From Levilinea saccharolytica (lineage in GTDB: Bacteria > Chloroflexota > Anaerolineae > Anaerolineales > Anaerolineaceae): a stretch of DNA of 64,000 bases. Under the pieces are notes generated by a model, which was not told the origin of the DNA, did no database searches, and saw nothing but the letters and a program-made list of their open reading frames with translations. The position numbers and the translations under genes are program-made. Where the stretch lies: NCBI RefSeq assembly GCF_001306035.1, contig NZ_LGCM01000039.1:62001-126000 (forward strand), written 5' to 3'. Of the stretch, positions 7,451-15,085 are shown piece by piece. The first letter of the stretch is position 1; each line of letters starts with the position of its first letter.

Positions 7451-7523
7451 TGCCCCCAAGGGGACTCGAACCCCTGTTTTGGCCTTGAGAGGGCCGCGTC
7501 CTGGGCCGCTAGACGATGGGGGC
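7451..7523 (-). tRNA. tRNA-Glu (anticodon CTC)
   Basis: A 73-nt cloverleaf: acceptor GCCCCCA pairs with TGGGGGC plus discriminator A, D-arm TCGTCTAGCGGCCCAGGACG, anticodon loop CTCTCAA (anticodon CTC) and T-arm GGGGTTCGAGTCCCC. The first anticodon-stem pair is C-A. CCA is not encoded. Its 3' end faces the DGR island and is the source of the repeat array. Confidence 0.95.
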
Positions 7524-7546
7524 CAGATCATTCTCAAGCGGGTGAG

Positions 7547-7575
7547 ATTTTATCATGCCTTATAACTCCTGTCAA
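7547..7575 (-). promoter_or_regulatory. tRNA-Glu promoter
   Basis: Leftward TTGACA (7575-7570) and TAAAAT (7552-7547) are separated by 17 bp, a near-consensus housekeeping promoter ending about 23 bp before the tRNA. Confidence 0.85.
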
Positions 7576-7592
7576 CGAATTGCCCGCGAAGG

Positions 7593-7621
7593 TTGACGCT
7601 TCCCCCGGTGCGTGATACAAT
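7593..7621 (+). promoter_or_regulatory. tRNA-Lys promoter
   Basis: TTGACG (7593-7598), a 17-bp spacer and TACAAT (7616-7621) lie just before the tRNA-Lys gene, divergent from the tRNA-Glu promoter. Confidence 0.85.
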
Positions 7622-7634
7622 CGGGGTCGAGTTT

Positions 7635-7706
7635 GGGCGCGTAGCTCAATGGCAGAGCAGTGGCCTTTTAAGCCATTGGTTGAGAGTTCGAGCCTCTCCG
7701 CGCTCA
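7635..7706 (+). tRNA. tRNA-Lys (anticodon TTT)
   Basis: A 72-nt cloverleaf: acceptor GGGCGCG pairs with CGCGCTC plus discriminator A, D-arm GCTCAATGGCAGAGC, anticodon arm TGGCC-TTTTAA-GCCA with anticodon TTT, T-arm GAGAGTTCGAGCCTCTC. CCA is not encoded. Confidence 0.95.
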
Positions 7707-7722
7707 CACAGTCCCAAACCCC

Positions 7723-7746
7723 AAACCTGCCTTGCGGCAGGTTTTT
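7723..7746 (+). terminator. tRNA-Lys terminator
   Basis: AAACCTGCC (7723-7731) and GGCAGGTTT (7736-7744) form a 9-bp stem with a TTGC loop, running into a short T tract. Confidence 0.85.
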
Positions 7747-7795
7747 GATTTAACAAAGCAGAGAATTGTCGTTGCATCCCCCCGCCCCTCACCCG

Positions 7796-9049
7796 CTACG
7801 GGCATTGAATGAACCCCTGCGCCCAAAGGCAGCCTCCGCAGGCCGGCTGTGAATTGCCAAAGCAATCTTCCAGGTTTGCTTCGGCCATGTTGCAGCTGTT
7901 GCAAAAAACGCATGGCGAAAAATCAAATTGCAGCAGCCGCTCGCGAAATTGCTGATATTCCCCCCGCTCCCAAATCGCGCGCAATGGCTGCGCGTTCACA
8001 TTCCCAAACGAAAACGACTGCGACACACGCAGATTCTGGCACAGATAATTTTCATGGGTATGCAGCAAGGGCAGGCAAGGGCTGACCTCGCCGTCCCAGC
8101 GCACCGCCAAACTGCCGCTTTCCGCAAAGGGGCAGCTGTCGCCGCCGGTTCGCACCGTTCGTCGGGCCACCTGCAGTTGGGTTCGCGCATTGTAGATCTT
8201 GCCGATCACATCCAGCACGTTCGCATCCAGGTCCATGCGCGGCAAAGAAATCTCGGTTGACCACACGGAGGACTGCAAATTGCCGTCCTGCATGGCGCGC
8301 GCATACAAACCTTCCGAAACCAGTTCCCGCGTATGCGGATACACATTGCTGACAGAAAACCTGTCGGCCCCCAGCTGCTTGCCCAAACGGATGACCTCCG
8401 GCAGCTCGTGCAGGTTGCGCCGCATGGCCACAAAAGCCACCCCGATTTTTGGATATCCCAATGGGTGTTTTTTTCGCAGGCTGTTCAGCAGCGACACATT
8501 GTGAATCACCGAAGCGAGCTGATCACCCAGGCGGACATCCGTGTAGCTTTCGCGCGAGGCCCCGTCAATGGAAACCCACACGCGCTGAACGCCGCATTCA
8601 ATCATTGGCTGAATGAGCTTTTCGGTCAGCAGAGTCCCATTGGTAATCAACTCCACCGCAATCCCCAGCCCCCTGGCCGCCGCAATCATGCGGATCAGTT
8701 CCGGGTGTGCCAAGGGCTCCCCAAATCCCCCAAAGAAAAGCAGCGGGAGCGGCGAACACGAGGCCGCCCCCTGCAAAACGGCCTCGTAGGTGCGCCACTC
8801 CATTTGCCCCAGGGGTTCATCCCAGGCGTTTCGCATGCAGGTCCGGCAGCCCAAATTGCAGGCGTTGGTCGCTTCTACATAGATTTTGTTGAGATTAAAT
8901 GTGGATCGAGAAAGGATAATCTCCGTATCGGAAACATCCACACGCATTTTCGCGCCGTCCGCAAAGCCAAACTGCTCCGCAAGTTCCTGCGGAATAATAT
9001 ACTGGCCAGCATCGTTTTTTTGAACGGTGAAGAAGAAGGACTTTTTCAT
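7796..9049 (-). CDS. Radical SAM/SPASM protein with AbrB-like N-terminus in an arsenic operon
   Basis: A 417-residue protein. Residues 1-50 (FFFTVQKNDAGQYIIPQELA) look like an AbrB/MazE-type beta domain. The radical SAM core follows with the Fe-S motif CNLGCRTC and FFGGFGEPL. A SPASM-type C-terminus holds many cysteines (CVFCNSCNMAEANLEDC and the end CGGCLWAQGFIQC), enough for additional Fe-S clusters. Such enzymes usually modify peptides or small molecules by radical chemistry. It follows arsR and the arsenite pump in the same direction after a hairpin, so a role in arsenic metabolism is possible but unproven. The Met at 9049 is chosen because the upstream frame reads through the hairpin and lacks family features. 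Confidence 0.85.
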   Translation of the reverse strand: MKKSFFFTVQKNDAGQYIIPQELAEQFGFADGAKMRVDVSDTEIILSRSTFNLNKIYVEATNACNLGCRTCMRNAWDEPLGQMEWRTYEAVLQGAASCSPLPLLFFGGFGEPLAHPELIRMIAAARGLGIAVELITNGTLLTEKLIQPMIECGVQRVWVSIDGASRESYTDVRLGDQLASVIHNVSLLNSLRKKHPLGYPKIGVAFVAMRRNLHELPEVIRLGKQLGADRFSVSNVYPHTRELVSEGLYARAMQDGNLQSSVWSTEISLPRMDLDANVLDVIGKIYNARTQLQVARRTVRTGGDSCPFAESGSLAVRWDGEVSPCLPLLHTHENYLCQNLRVSQSFSFGNVNAQPLRAIWERGEYQQFRERLLQFDFSPCVFCNSCNMAEANLEDCFGNSQPACGGCLWAQGFIQCP

Positions 9050-9058
9050 GGGTTCAAT

Positions 9059-9094
9059 CAAGAGGGGCAAACCTATGTCGGTCTGCCCCTCTTG
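9059..9094 (-). terminator. Hairpin between the arsenite pump and radical SAM genes
   Basis: An 11-bp perfect inverted repeat (CAAGAGGGGCA 9059-9069 with TGCCCCTCTTG 9084-9094) lies between the stop of the pump gene and the start of the radical SAM gene. There is no clear T run in the leftward direction, so it may dampen read-through or stabilise the upstream mRNA. Confidence 0.5.
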
Positions 9095-9101
9095 GAAAAT
9101 C

Positions 9102-10190
9102 CTAGCAAATATCCGAGGTGGGTTTCCCGGCCGTGACCTGCCCCTTGTACAATTTCTTCTGCAGCCAGAACGCCACATTGACCAGCCCGATCATCACCGG
9201 AACTTCCACCAGCGGGCCGATCACCGCCGCGAAGGCTTCTCCTGAATTCAATCCAAAAACGGCCACAGCCACCGCGATGGCCAGCTCAAAGTTGTTGGAA
9301 GCCGCCGTAAAGGACAGGGTTGTGGTCTGCTTGTAATCCGCGCCGATGCTCTTTCCCATCACAAAACTGACCAGGAACATCCCTACAAAATAGATCAGCA
9401 GCGGAATGGCGATGCGCACCACATCCAGCGGGATGCTGACGATCAGATTCCCCTTCAGGCTGAACATGACCAGGATGGTAAAGAGCAGCGCAATCAGGGT
9501 GATGGGGCTGATCTTGGGGATAAAGACCTTGTAAAACCAATCTTTTCCCTTGACCCGCGTTAGCACCTGATTGGTGATAAACCCGGCGATGAACGGAATG
9601 CCCAGGTAGATGAACACAGATTTGGCAATTTCACCGATGGTAATATGCACGGCCATGCCTTCCAGCCCAAACCAGGTGGGCAGCACCGTGATGAAGACAT
9701 ACGCATACACGCTGTAAAACAACACCTGGAAGATGCTGTTGAAGGCCACCAACCCGGCCGCATAATCCGTGTCGCCCTTCGCCAGCTCATTCCACACGAT
9801 CACCATGGCGATGCAGCGCGCCAGCCCAATCATAATCAGCCCGGCCATGTATTCGGGGTAGCCGCGCAGGAAAATGATTGCCAGCGCAAACATCAGGATC
9901 GGCCCAATGACCCAGTTCTGGATCAGGGACAGCCCCAGCACCTTCCAATTGCGGAAGACTTTGCCCAGTTCATCATAATGCACCTTGGCCAGCGGCGGGT
10001 ACATCATCAGGATGAGCCCAATCGCGATGGGGATGTTGGTGGTGCCCACCGACACGGCGGTGTTGAAGCTTTCCACCGCGGCGGGGAGCAGATACCCCAG
10101 GCCAACGCCGACCGCCATGGCCAGAAAGATCCACAGCGTCAAATACCGGTCCAGAAAAGATAATCGTTTGGTTACACTGGTGCTTTCCAT
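9102..10190 (-). CDS. acr3: ACR3-family arsenite efflux permease
   Basis: A 362-residue integral membrane protein with about ten hydrophobic segments. The conserved ACR3 segment [19 protein letters not shown] with the essential cysteine is present, as are [12 protein letters not shown] and the C-terminal [21 protein letters not shown]. It exports As(III) across the cytoplasmic membrane by proton antiport. The gene starts 13 bp after the stop of arsR, so the two are cotranscribed. Confidence 0.97.
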   Translation of the reverse strand: MESTSVTKRLSFLDRYLTLWIFLAMAVGVGLGYLLPAAVESFNTAVSVGTTNIPIAIGLILMMYPPLAKVHYDELGKVFRNWKVLGLSLIQNWVIGPILMFALAIIFLRGYPEYMAGLIMIGLARCIAMVIVWNELAKGDTDYAAGLVAFNSIFQVLFYSVYAYVFITVLPTWFGLEGMAVHITIGEIAKSVFIYLGIPFIAGFITNQVLTRVKGKDWFYKVFIPKISPITLIALLFTILVMFSLKGNLIVSIPLDVVRIAIPLLIYFVGMFLVSFVMGKSIGADYKQTTTLSFTAASNNFELAIAVAVAVFGLNSGEAFAAVIGPLVEVPVMIGLVNVAFWLQKKLYKGQVTAGKPTSDIC

Positions 10191-10203
10191 TGCGGAGTTC
10201 TCC

Positions 10204-10626
10204 TTAACGGGGATTCAAGAGGTTTGATTTCGTCTGGTTTCGGCAAGTTAATGCAGGGTCAAGGCCAGGGCTGCACTGCGGGCAAGGGCAGTTCGCCATG
10301 GGCCTCGTTTTTAAGGTTTCCAATTCCAGCGGGTCAACGCCGATCAAGCCCGCCGTCTGCTCAATCACAGCCAGGATTTCGGGGTGCAGCAGGCGGTAAA
10401 ACATGTTCCTGCCCATGCGCCGCGAACCCACCAGGCCCACTTTTCGCAGCACCATCAGATGCTGCGAGATGCTGGCCTGTCTGAGGCCCAGGACGGCTTC
10501 AAAATGACAGACACAGGCTTCCTGTTCAGCAATCACCATCAGAATCTGAATTCTGGCGGGTTGGCTGACAGCAGCCAGTACATTCGATATTTGAATTTCA
10601 GGGTCAGAACGCGGTGATATATTCAT
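10204..10626 (-). CDS. arsR: ArsR-family arsenic-responsive repressor
   Basis: A 140-residue winged-helix repressor. [31 protein letters not shown] contains the As(III)-binding CVC pair just before the recognition helix, as in classical ArsR. The C-terminal tail adds more cysteines (CPCPQCSPG and a final CRNQ), which may add metal ligands. It heads the arsR-acr3-radical SAM operon and is predicted to release DNA when it binds As(III) or Sb(III). A promoter lies immediately upstream with only about 6 nt of leader. Confidence 0.95.
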   Translation of the reverse strand: MNISPRSDPEIQISNVLAAVSQPARIQILMVIAEQEACVCHFEAVLGLRQASISQHLMVLRKVGLVGSRRMGRNMFYRLLHPEILAVIEQTAGLIGVDPLELETLKTRPMANCPCPQCSPGLDPALTCRNQTKSNLLNPR

Positions 10627-10638
10627 TTTAGCGAATGT

Positions 10639-10667
10639 ATTTTATCAGCTTTGCTGGATCCGCGCAA
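10639..10667 (-). promoter_or_regulatory. arsR promoter and likely ArsR operator region
   Basis: Leftward TTGCGC (10667-10662), a 17-bp spacer and TAAAAT (10644-10639). The imperfect palindrome ATTC-(8)-GAAT lies between the -10 box and the start codon, where an ArsR operator would block transcription. Confidence 0.6.
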
Positions 10668-10727
10668 TTCTTTTTTGAGGGGAACAGCCGAATCTGCACC
10701 CCGCGCCGGTTCCGCCGCCGGCAGCAC

Positions 10728-13427
10728 CTACCAAACCAGGGTCAGCGCCGTTTCTGCGGTGGTGTCCCGCACCCCCGTCCTCACCCGCACGAACGTACCG
10801 TCCCAGCTCCAGCCCACCTCCGACTGTTCCCAAACCTGCGCCGTTTGGCGCGGCAGGGCCGCCCCATTCATGAGCACCTCGCGCGGCGCGCCTTTGCCCC
10901 CCGTCACCACCTCCACCACGTTCTGACGCTGCGCCGTCATCCCCGCGTACGCTCCAATCGCCGCGCCAATCACCACCCGCAGCCCCCCATCCTCCGTCCA
11001 GCCCTGGCTCAGCAGCGTGCGCCGCACCTCGCCGCGCTGGTAGGCCGTCGTCTGGCCGTCATCCTCAAACAGCTCAAAGCTGCCCTCCCCCGCGTAGGCG
11101 CGCACGATCAGTTCATCGCGCACACTGCCGTCCTTGCGCCGTCCAAAAGCGTCCAGGGTCTGCTCATCCACAAACATCATCGGCACCACCGCCCCCGCGC
11201 GCGCATACAGCGGCACGCGGTACACCCCCTGCGCATACATGGGCACATCCTTCAGCACCTGCCCCTGCGAAACGATCTCCTCCTGGGTGTAAAAGTCAAA
11301 CCAGGTGCCCGCGGGCAGGTACACATCCCGTTTCTGCAAATTCAGCCTGGCCCCCACCGCCGCCATCAGCCCCGGGCCGATCATCTTCTGATCCCCAATC
11401 GTCAGGACCGCATCGTCCTGCGGAATGGCCAGCGCCAGCGGGGGATAAACCGCCTCGCCCGCCAAATAGGCGCGGTGCGCCAGCGAGTACAGGGTTGGGA
11501 TCAGCGCGTAACGCAGCCGCAGCGCGTCCAAATTGGCCTGCGCATCCCCAATGCGGTCGGGGGCTGTTTCTTTGCAGTTGCACAGGTTCTCCGTGTGCGG
11601 CCGCACCGGCACATCAAACAGCGCGCCGTAGGCAAACCACTGCGTGTACATCTCGTCCAAGTTGGCCTTGAGCATGGTGTTGCCCTCCAGCCCGCCGCGG
11701 TGGAACCCGCCGATATCTGTGCCGTAATAATCCATGCCGGAAAAAGACATGTGCATCTGCGCGTTGAAATGGGCCGCCAGACTGGTGCGGTTGGAGCCAA
11801 TATCCCCCGACCACATGGCCACCCCAAAGCGTTGGCTTCCCGCCGTGCCGGAACGCGACAGGATGAACAAACGCTGCTCCACCCCGTTGCGCGCGTAGCC
11901 CTCAAACAGGCTCTGGCTCCAGAAGAAGTTGTACAGGTTGCTCACGTCGGCATGCGTGGTCAGCGGGCCGTAATCCCCCGGCAGCCCCGCGTAGCGCGCC
12001 GCCGCCGAAAACTGTTCCGGCTCGCCCAGGTCGGTCCAATGAGCCATCACGCCTAGATCCACCAGCGGCTGGCGGCGGATATCGTGCCAATAGGCCCCCG
12101 CTTCCGGCTGGGTCCAATCCAGCATGCCGCCCTTGCCCCACCAGGGGTTATCCTGCAAAAATACCGGCTCGCCGCCCTCGCCCTGCCGCACCAGATAGCC
12201 CCGCGCCGCCAGATCGGCGTGTTCGGGCAGCCCGCGGCTGATGTAAGGCTCCTCGATGGTCATCACCCCGATGCCGTCCGCGCGCAAGGCCTGAATCTTG
12301 CCCGCCGGGTTGGGAAAATTCTGCGTGTCCCAGCGCAGCGACCCCATGCGCGAATTTTCGTCTGGCTGGATGCCCCCAAACCACTGCAAATCCAGCACCA
12401 CCCCGTCCACGGGGAAATTCGCCGCGCGCAGGCTGCTGAGCTTGTCGTCCATCTCGGCCCAGTTGTCAAACCCATATTCCGACACCCACATGCCAAACAT
12501 CTTGCGCGGCGGAACCGGCGGGCGGCCGGTCAATTCCAGGTACTGCGCCCGCACCCCAGCCGGCCCCTCACCCAGCAGCACGTAGCCGCGCATCCAATCA
12601 CCAGAGGTGGTGAACACATACGGGCTTTCGCGAAAATCCCAGCGCTGCGGGGCGGCGCTGTCCATATACAGTCCAAAGGCCTGCCCGCCCGCACGCAAAA
12701 AGGTGGCCACCGGGATCTGCGTATTGCCCACCGCGCCCCCGTTGTAGCCTTCCATCACATTCCCGTACCCCGAGCTGCTGAAGCGCACCCGCCCCAGCCA
12801 ATCGCCGTTAGAAACGCCCGGTTGGGGGAACTGCTGCCCCAGGCCGTACACCCCCCGCACCTCAGGGAAATCCAGGCGCAGCCGCTTGCGGCGCTGGGTC
12901 AAATTCTCCGGGCAGATCACCCCCAGCGCCCCACCCGCGCTCAGGCGGGTATCCTCCAGGTGGATGCACAGCTCCGCATCCACCGCCGCCGCCAGCCCCC
13001 CGCTCACCATGCGCCCATCCGGCGCTAACTGCCAGGCGCTGAGGCCCGCGCCCTGTGTTTGCAGCACCGAGGGTGTGGTGAAGATCGGCTCGTCCAGGCT
13101 GCGCCCGGCAGGGATCTTGCCCATCTCAAAGTGCAGGCGGTCGTCCGCCAAAAATTCCAGAATCAGGCTGGCCTCGCCGCGGTCAAAGCGCAGGCGCATG
13201 ACCCCGCCCGCCCCATCCCCCACCCAGGCGCTCGGCTGGATTCCCGTGAAAGCCGCCTCCTCAGCAGGCGCGGCCGTGGGCGCCGCCGGGGCGGCCGTGT
13301 GCTCCGGCACCGCGGTCCGGTCTACGGGGGTCGGCAGAATTTTCTCAGGTCCGCCGCACGCCGCCAGCAAAAGCGCCGCCGCCACTGCCAATCCCCAAAC
13401 CCGCCCATTCCGCCGTCTGTTTGTCAT
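10728..13427 (-). CDS. GH31-family alpha-glycosidase lipoprotein
   Basis: An 899-residue exported glycoside hydrolase. The N-terminus MTNRRRNGRVWGLAVAAALL leads to the lipobox LLAAC, so it should be lipid-anchored. A Pro/Ala/Thr linker follows, then a beta domain and the GH31 barrel: VDGVVLDLQWFGG, the nucleophile region HWTDLGEPE and the acid/base region MWSGDIGSNRTS. Typical substrates are alpha-glucosides or xylosides. The start at 13427 is supported by GAGGAG upstream and by the signal peptide; the longer open frame is not credible. Codons are markedly GC-rich like the neighbours. Confidence 0.93.
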   Translation of the reverse strand: MTNRRRNGRVWGLAVAAALLLAACGGPEKILPTPVDRTAVPEHTAAPAAPTAAPAEEAAFTGIQPSAWVGDGAGGVMRLRFDRGEASLILEFLADDRLHFEMGKIPAGRSLDEPIFTTPSVLQTQGAGLSAWQLAPDGRMVSGGLAAAVDAELCIHLEDTRLSAGGALGVICPENLTQRRKRLRLDFPEVRGVYGLGQQFPQPGVSNGDWLGRVRFSSSGYGNVMEGYNGGAVGNTQIPVATFLRAGGQAFGLYMDSAAPQRWDFRESPYVFTTSGDWMRGYVLLGEGPAGVRAQYLELTGRPPVPPRKMFGMWVSEYGFDNWAEMDDKLSSLRAANFPVDGVVLDLQWFGGIQPDENSRMGSLRWDTQNFPNPAGKIQALRADGIGVMTIEEPYISRGLPEHADLAARGYLVRQGEGGEPVFLQDNPWWGKGGMLDWTQPEAGAYWHDIRRQPLVDLGVMAHWTDLGEPEQFSAAARYAGLPGDYGPLTTHADVSNLYNFFWSQSLFEGYARNGVEQRLFILSRSGTAGSQRFGVAMWSGDIGSNRTSLAAHFNAQMHMSFSGMDYYGTDIGGFHRGGLEGNTMLKANLDEMYTQWFAYGALFDVPVRPHTENLCNCKETAPDRIGDAQANLDALRLRYALIPTLYSLAHRAYLAGEAVYPPLALAIPQDDAVLTIGDQKMIGPGLMAAVGARLNLQKRDVYLPAGTWFDFYTQEEIVSQGQVLKDVPMYAQGVYRVPLYARAGAVVPMMFVDEQTLDAFGRRKDGSVRDELIVRAYAGEGSFELFEDDGQTTAYQRGEVRRTLLSQGWTEDGGLRVVIGAAIGAYAGMTAQRQNVVEVVTGGKGAPREVLMNGAALPRQTAQVWEQSEVGWSWDGTFVRVRTGVRDTTAETALTLVW

Positions 13428-13735
13428 GGTTCCGCTCCTCTCTGTGCGCTCCGCCCGGGTACTGCCCTCATTGTACAACATCCAGCCCCGGGCCAAAACG
13501 GGGAATAGCGGCTTTTTGGGGGAATTCAAGGGAGGCCGATGTATAATTCTTTATAGCCTTGCGCGCAGTGCCTTTTCCGGCAGGGTGCGTGCCCAACGCA
13601 CCAATTACGTTTGGCCGTGCGGTGCGTTCGATGAACCTGAACGCATCCTACCCGCTACCGCCGCAACAATCGCTCGCTGCGCAGCACAGGCAAAGTTAGC
13701 CCCATTATCCGACCCTTTCACTTCACAGGTAACCC
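13428..13735. other. Divergent intergenic region between GH31 and PreA-like genes
   Basis: No gene is supported. It must hold two divergent promoters. Candidate -10 boxes are TATAAT (13542-13547, rightward) and TACAAT read leftward at 13476-13471, with a weak -35 (TTTTGG) 17 bp upstream of the latter. The short sequence GGTGCGT recurs near 13580-13625 without an obvious function. Confidence 0.4.
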
Positions 13736-14869
13736 ATGACCACAAACATAGATCTATCGGTTCAAGTTTTCGGCCACACCTTTCGCAATCCCATTATTCC
13801 CGCGGCGGGGCCAAATGTGGGCTCAGGAGCCATGGTGCGCCGCGCAGCAGAAGGCGCCGCCGGCGGATTATTGGCGAAAACCATTTCAAGGATTGCCGCG
13901 CCGGTCCCCCATCCCAACATGGTTCGCCTGGGAAGAGACAGCCTGCTCAACACCGAGCTGTGGAGCGAGCTGTCACCCGAACGATGGTTTGAGCACGAAT
14001 ATGATCTTGCCCTGGGCGCCGCCCGTGAATACCAGCTCCCCCTCATCGCCAGCGTCGGGTATACCGCCGAGGATCTGACCGCCTTAGGCCCGCGCTTAGA
14101 GCAAATCGGGGTGGATATTATTGAGTTTTCCATTCACTACCTGGATAAACAGCGGCTGATCGACACCGCCCAGGCGCTGAGGGAGGCCGTCTCCCTGCCC
14201 ATCGTGGCCAAGCTCAGCCCCCATGCCGGCGATCTGGGAGAAATTGCGCAGGTGCTCGACCCGTATGTGGACGGCTTTGCCTGCATCAACAGCTTTGGCC
14301 CCACCTTAATGATTGACATCGAACGCGTTGAATCGCCGTTAGGCTCGCAGTATGGGTACGGCTGGCTTTCCGGCTCAGCCGTTAAGCCCCTGGCCTTGCG
14401 CTCGGTCTTCGAAGTGGCCCGCGCCACCCACAAGCCCGTCATCGGCGTGGGCGGCGTAACCCACGGCGAAGACGTGATTGAGTTCTTCATGGCCGGAGCG
14501 TCCCTGGTGGGCGTTTGCACCGCTGCCATTCTGAAAGGCCCGGCGGTGTATGGAAAAATTGCCGCAGAAGCCGCCCAATGGCTGGAAGCCCACGGTTACC
14601 GCAGCATGGACGAAGTCAAAGGCCTGTATCTGGAAAAATACCGCCACGGTCAGCCCGTGGTCACCACCGTGGAACAGACCGCCTGGGTCAACGAAAGCCG
14701 CTGTAAGGCCTGCGGCACCTGTGAAAAAGTGTGCCAGTTCAATGCCCTGCACGCCCCGCTCAAACAAATCGCCCATGTAGACGTGGAACACTGCGCCGCC
14801 TGCGGTTTGTGCGTGTCGGTTTGCCCGTCCAATGCGCTGGAAATGCACCAGCGGGAAATGGCCGCGTAA
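13736..14869 (+). CDS. Dihydroorotate/dihydropyrimidine dehydrogenase-like (PreA-type) flavoprotein with two [4Fe-4S] motifs
   Basis: A 377-residue protein. Residues 1-310 form a class 1 dihydroorotate dehydrogenase-type FMN barrel (RNPIIPAAGPNVGSG at the start, KLSPHAGDLGEIAQ, VIGVGGVTHGEDVIEFFMAG at the phosphate-binding end). The C-terminus is a 2x[4Fe-4S] ferredoxin (CKACGTCEKVC and CAACGLCVSVCP). This architecture is that of PreA, the catalytic subunit of NAD-dependent dihydropyrimidine dehydrogenase. The partner PreT is not next to it, so the electron donor and substrate are open. It appears to be transcribed alone. Confidence 0.88.
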   Translation: MTTNIDLSVQVFGHTFRNPIIPAAGPNVGSGAMVRRAAEGAAGGLLAKTISRIAAPVPHPNMVRLGRDSLLNTELWSELSPERWFEHEYDLALGAAREYQLPLIASVGYTAEDLTALGPRLEQIGVDIIEFSIHYLDKQRLIDTAQALREAVSLPIVAKLSPHAGDLGEIAQVLDPYVDGFACINSFGPTLMIDIERVESPLGSQYGYGWLSGSAVKPLALRSVFEVARATHKPVIGVGGVTHGEDVIEFFMAGASLVGVCTAAILKGPAVYGKIAAEAAQWLEAHGYRSMDEVKGLYLEKYRHGQPVVTTVEQTAWVNESRCKACGTCEKVCQFNALHAPLKQIAHVDVEHCAACGLCVSVCPSNALEMHQREMAA

Positions 14870-15085
14870 GCCAATTTATAAATTGCTGACAAAATACCGG
14901 GTGCTGTGGTGGCGGTGATTCTGCGGCGTTTTTAGGGATTTTCAATACTTCTCGGTATTCCGACTGCCGCACATGGTTGAGCCGCGAAAAGCGCCGCCGC
15001 TTCCCTCCTATCACTTCTTCTGTTGGTGAGCGAAAAAGAACCTTATTCTGAATGTTTCGCGAGAGGAAAGGTCACGATAACCTAA

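Noticed and set aside
10635-12056. A 473-codon rightward frame opposite the GH31 gene
   Set aside because: Shadow of the GH31 coding sequence; rich in Arg, His and Pro with no domain.
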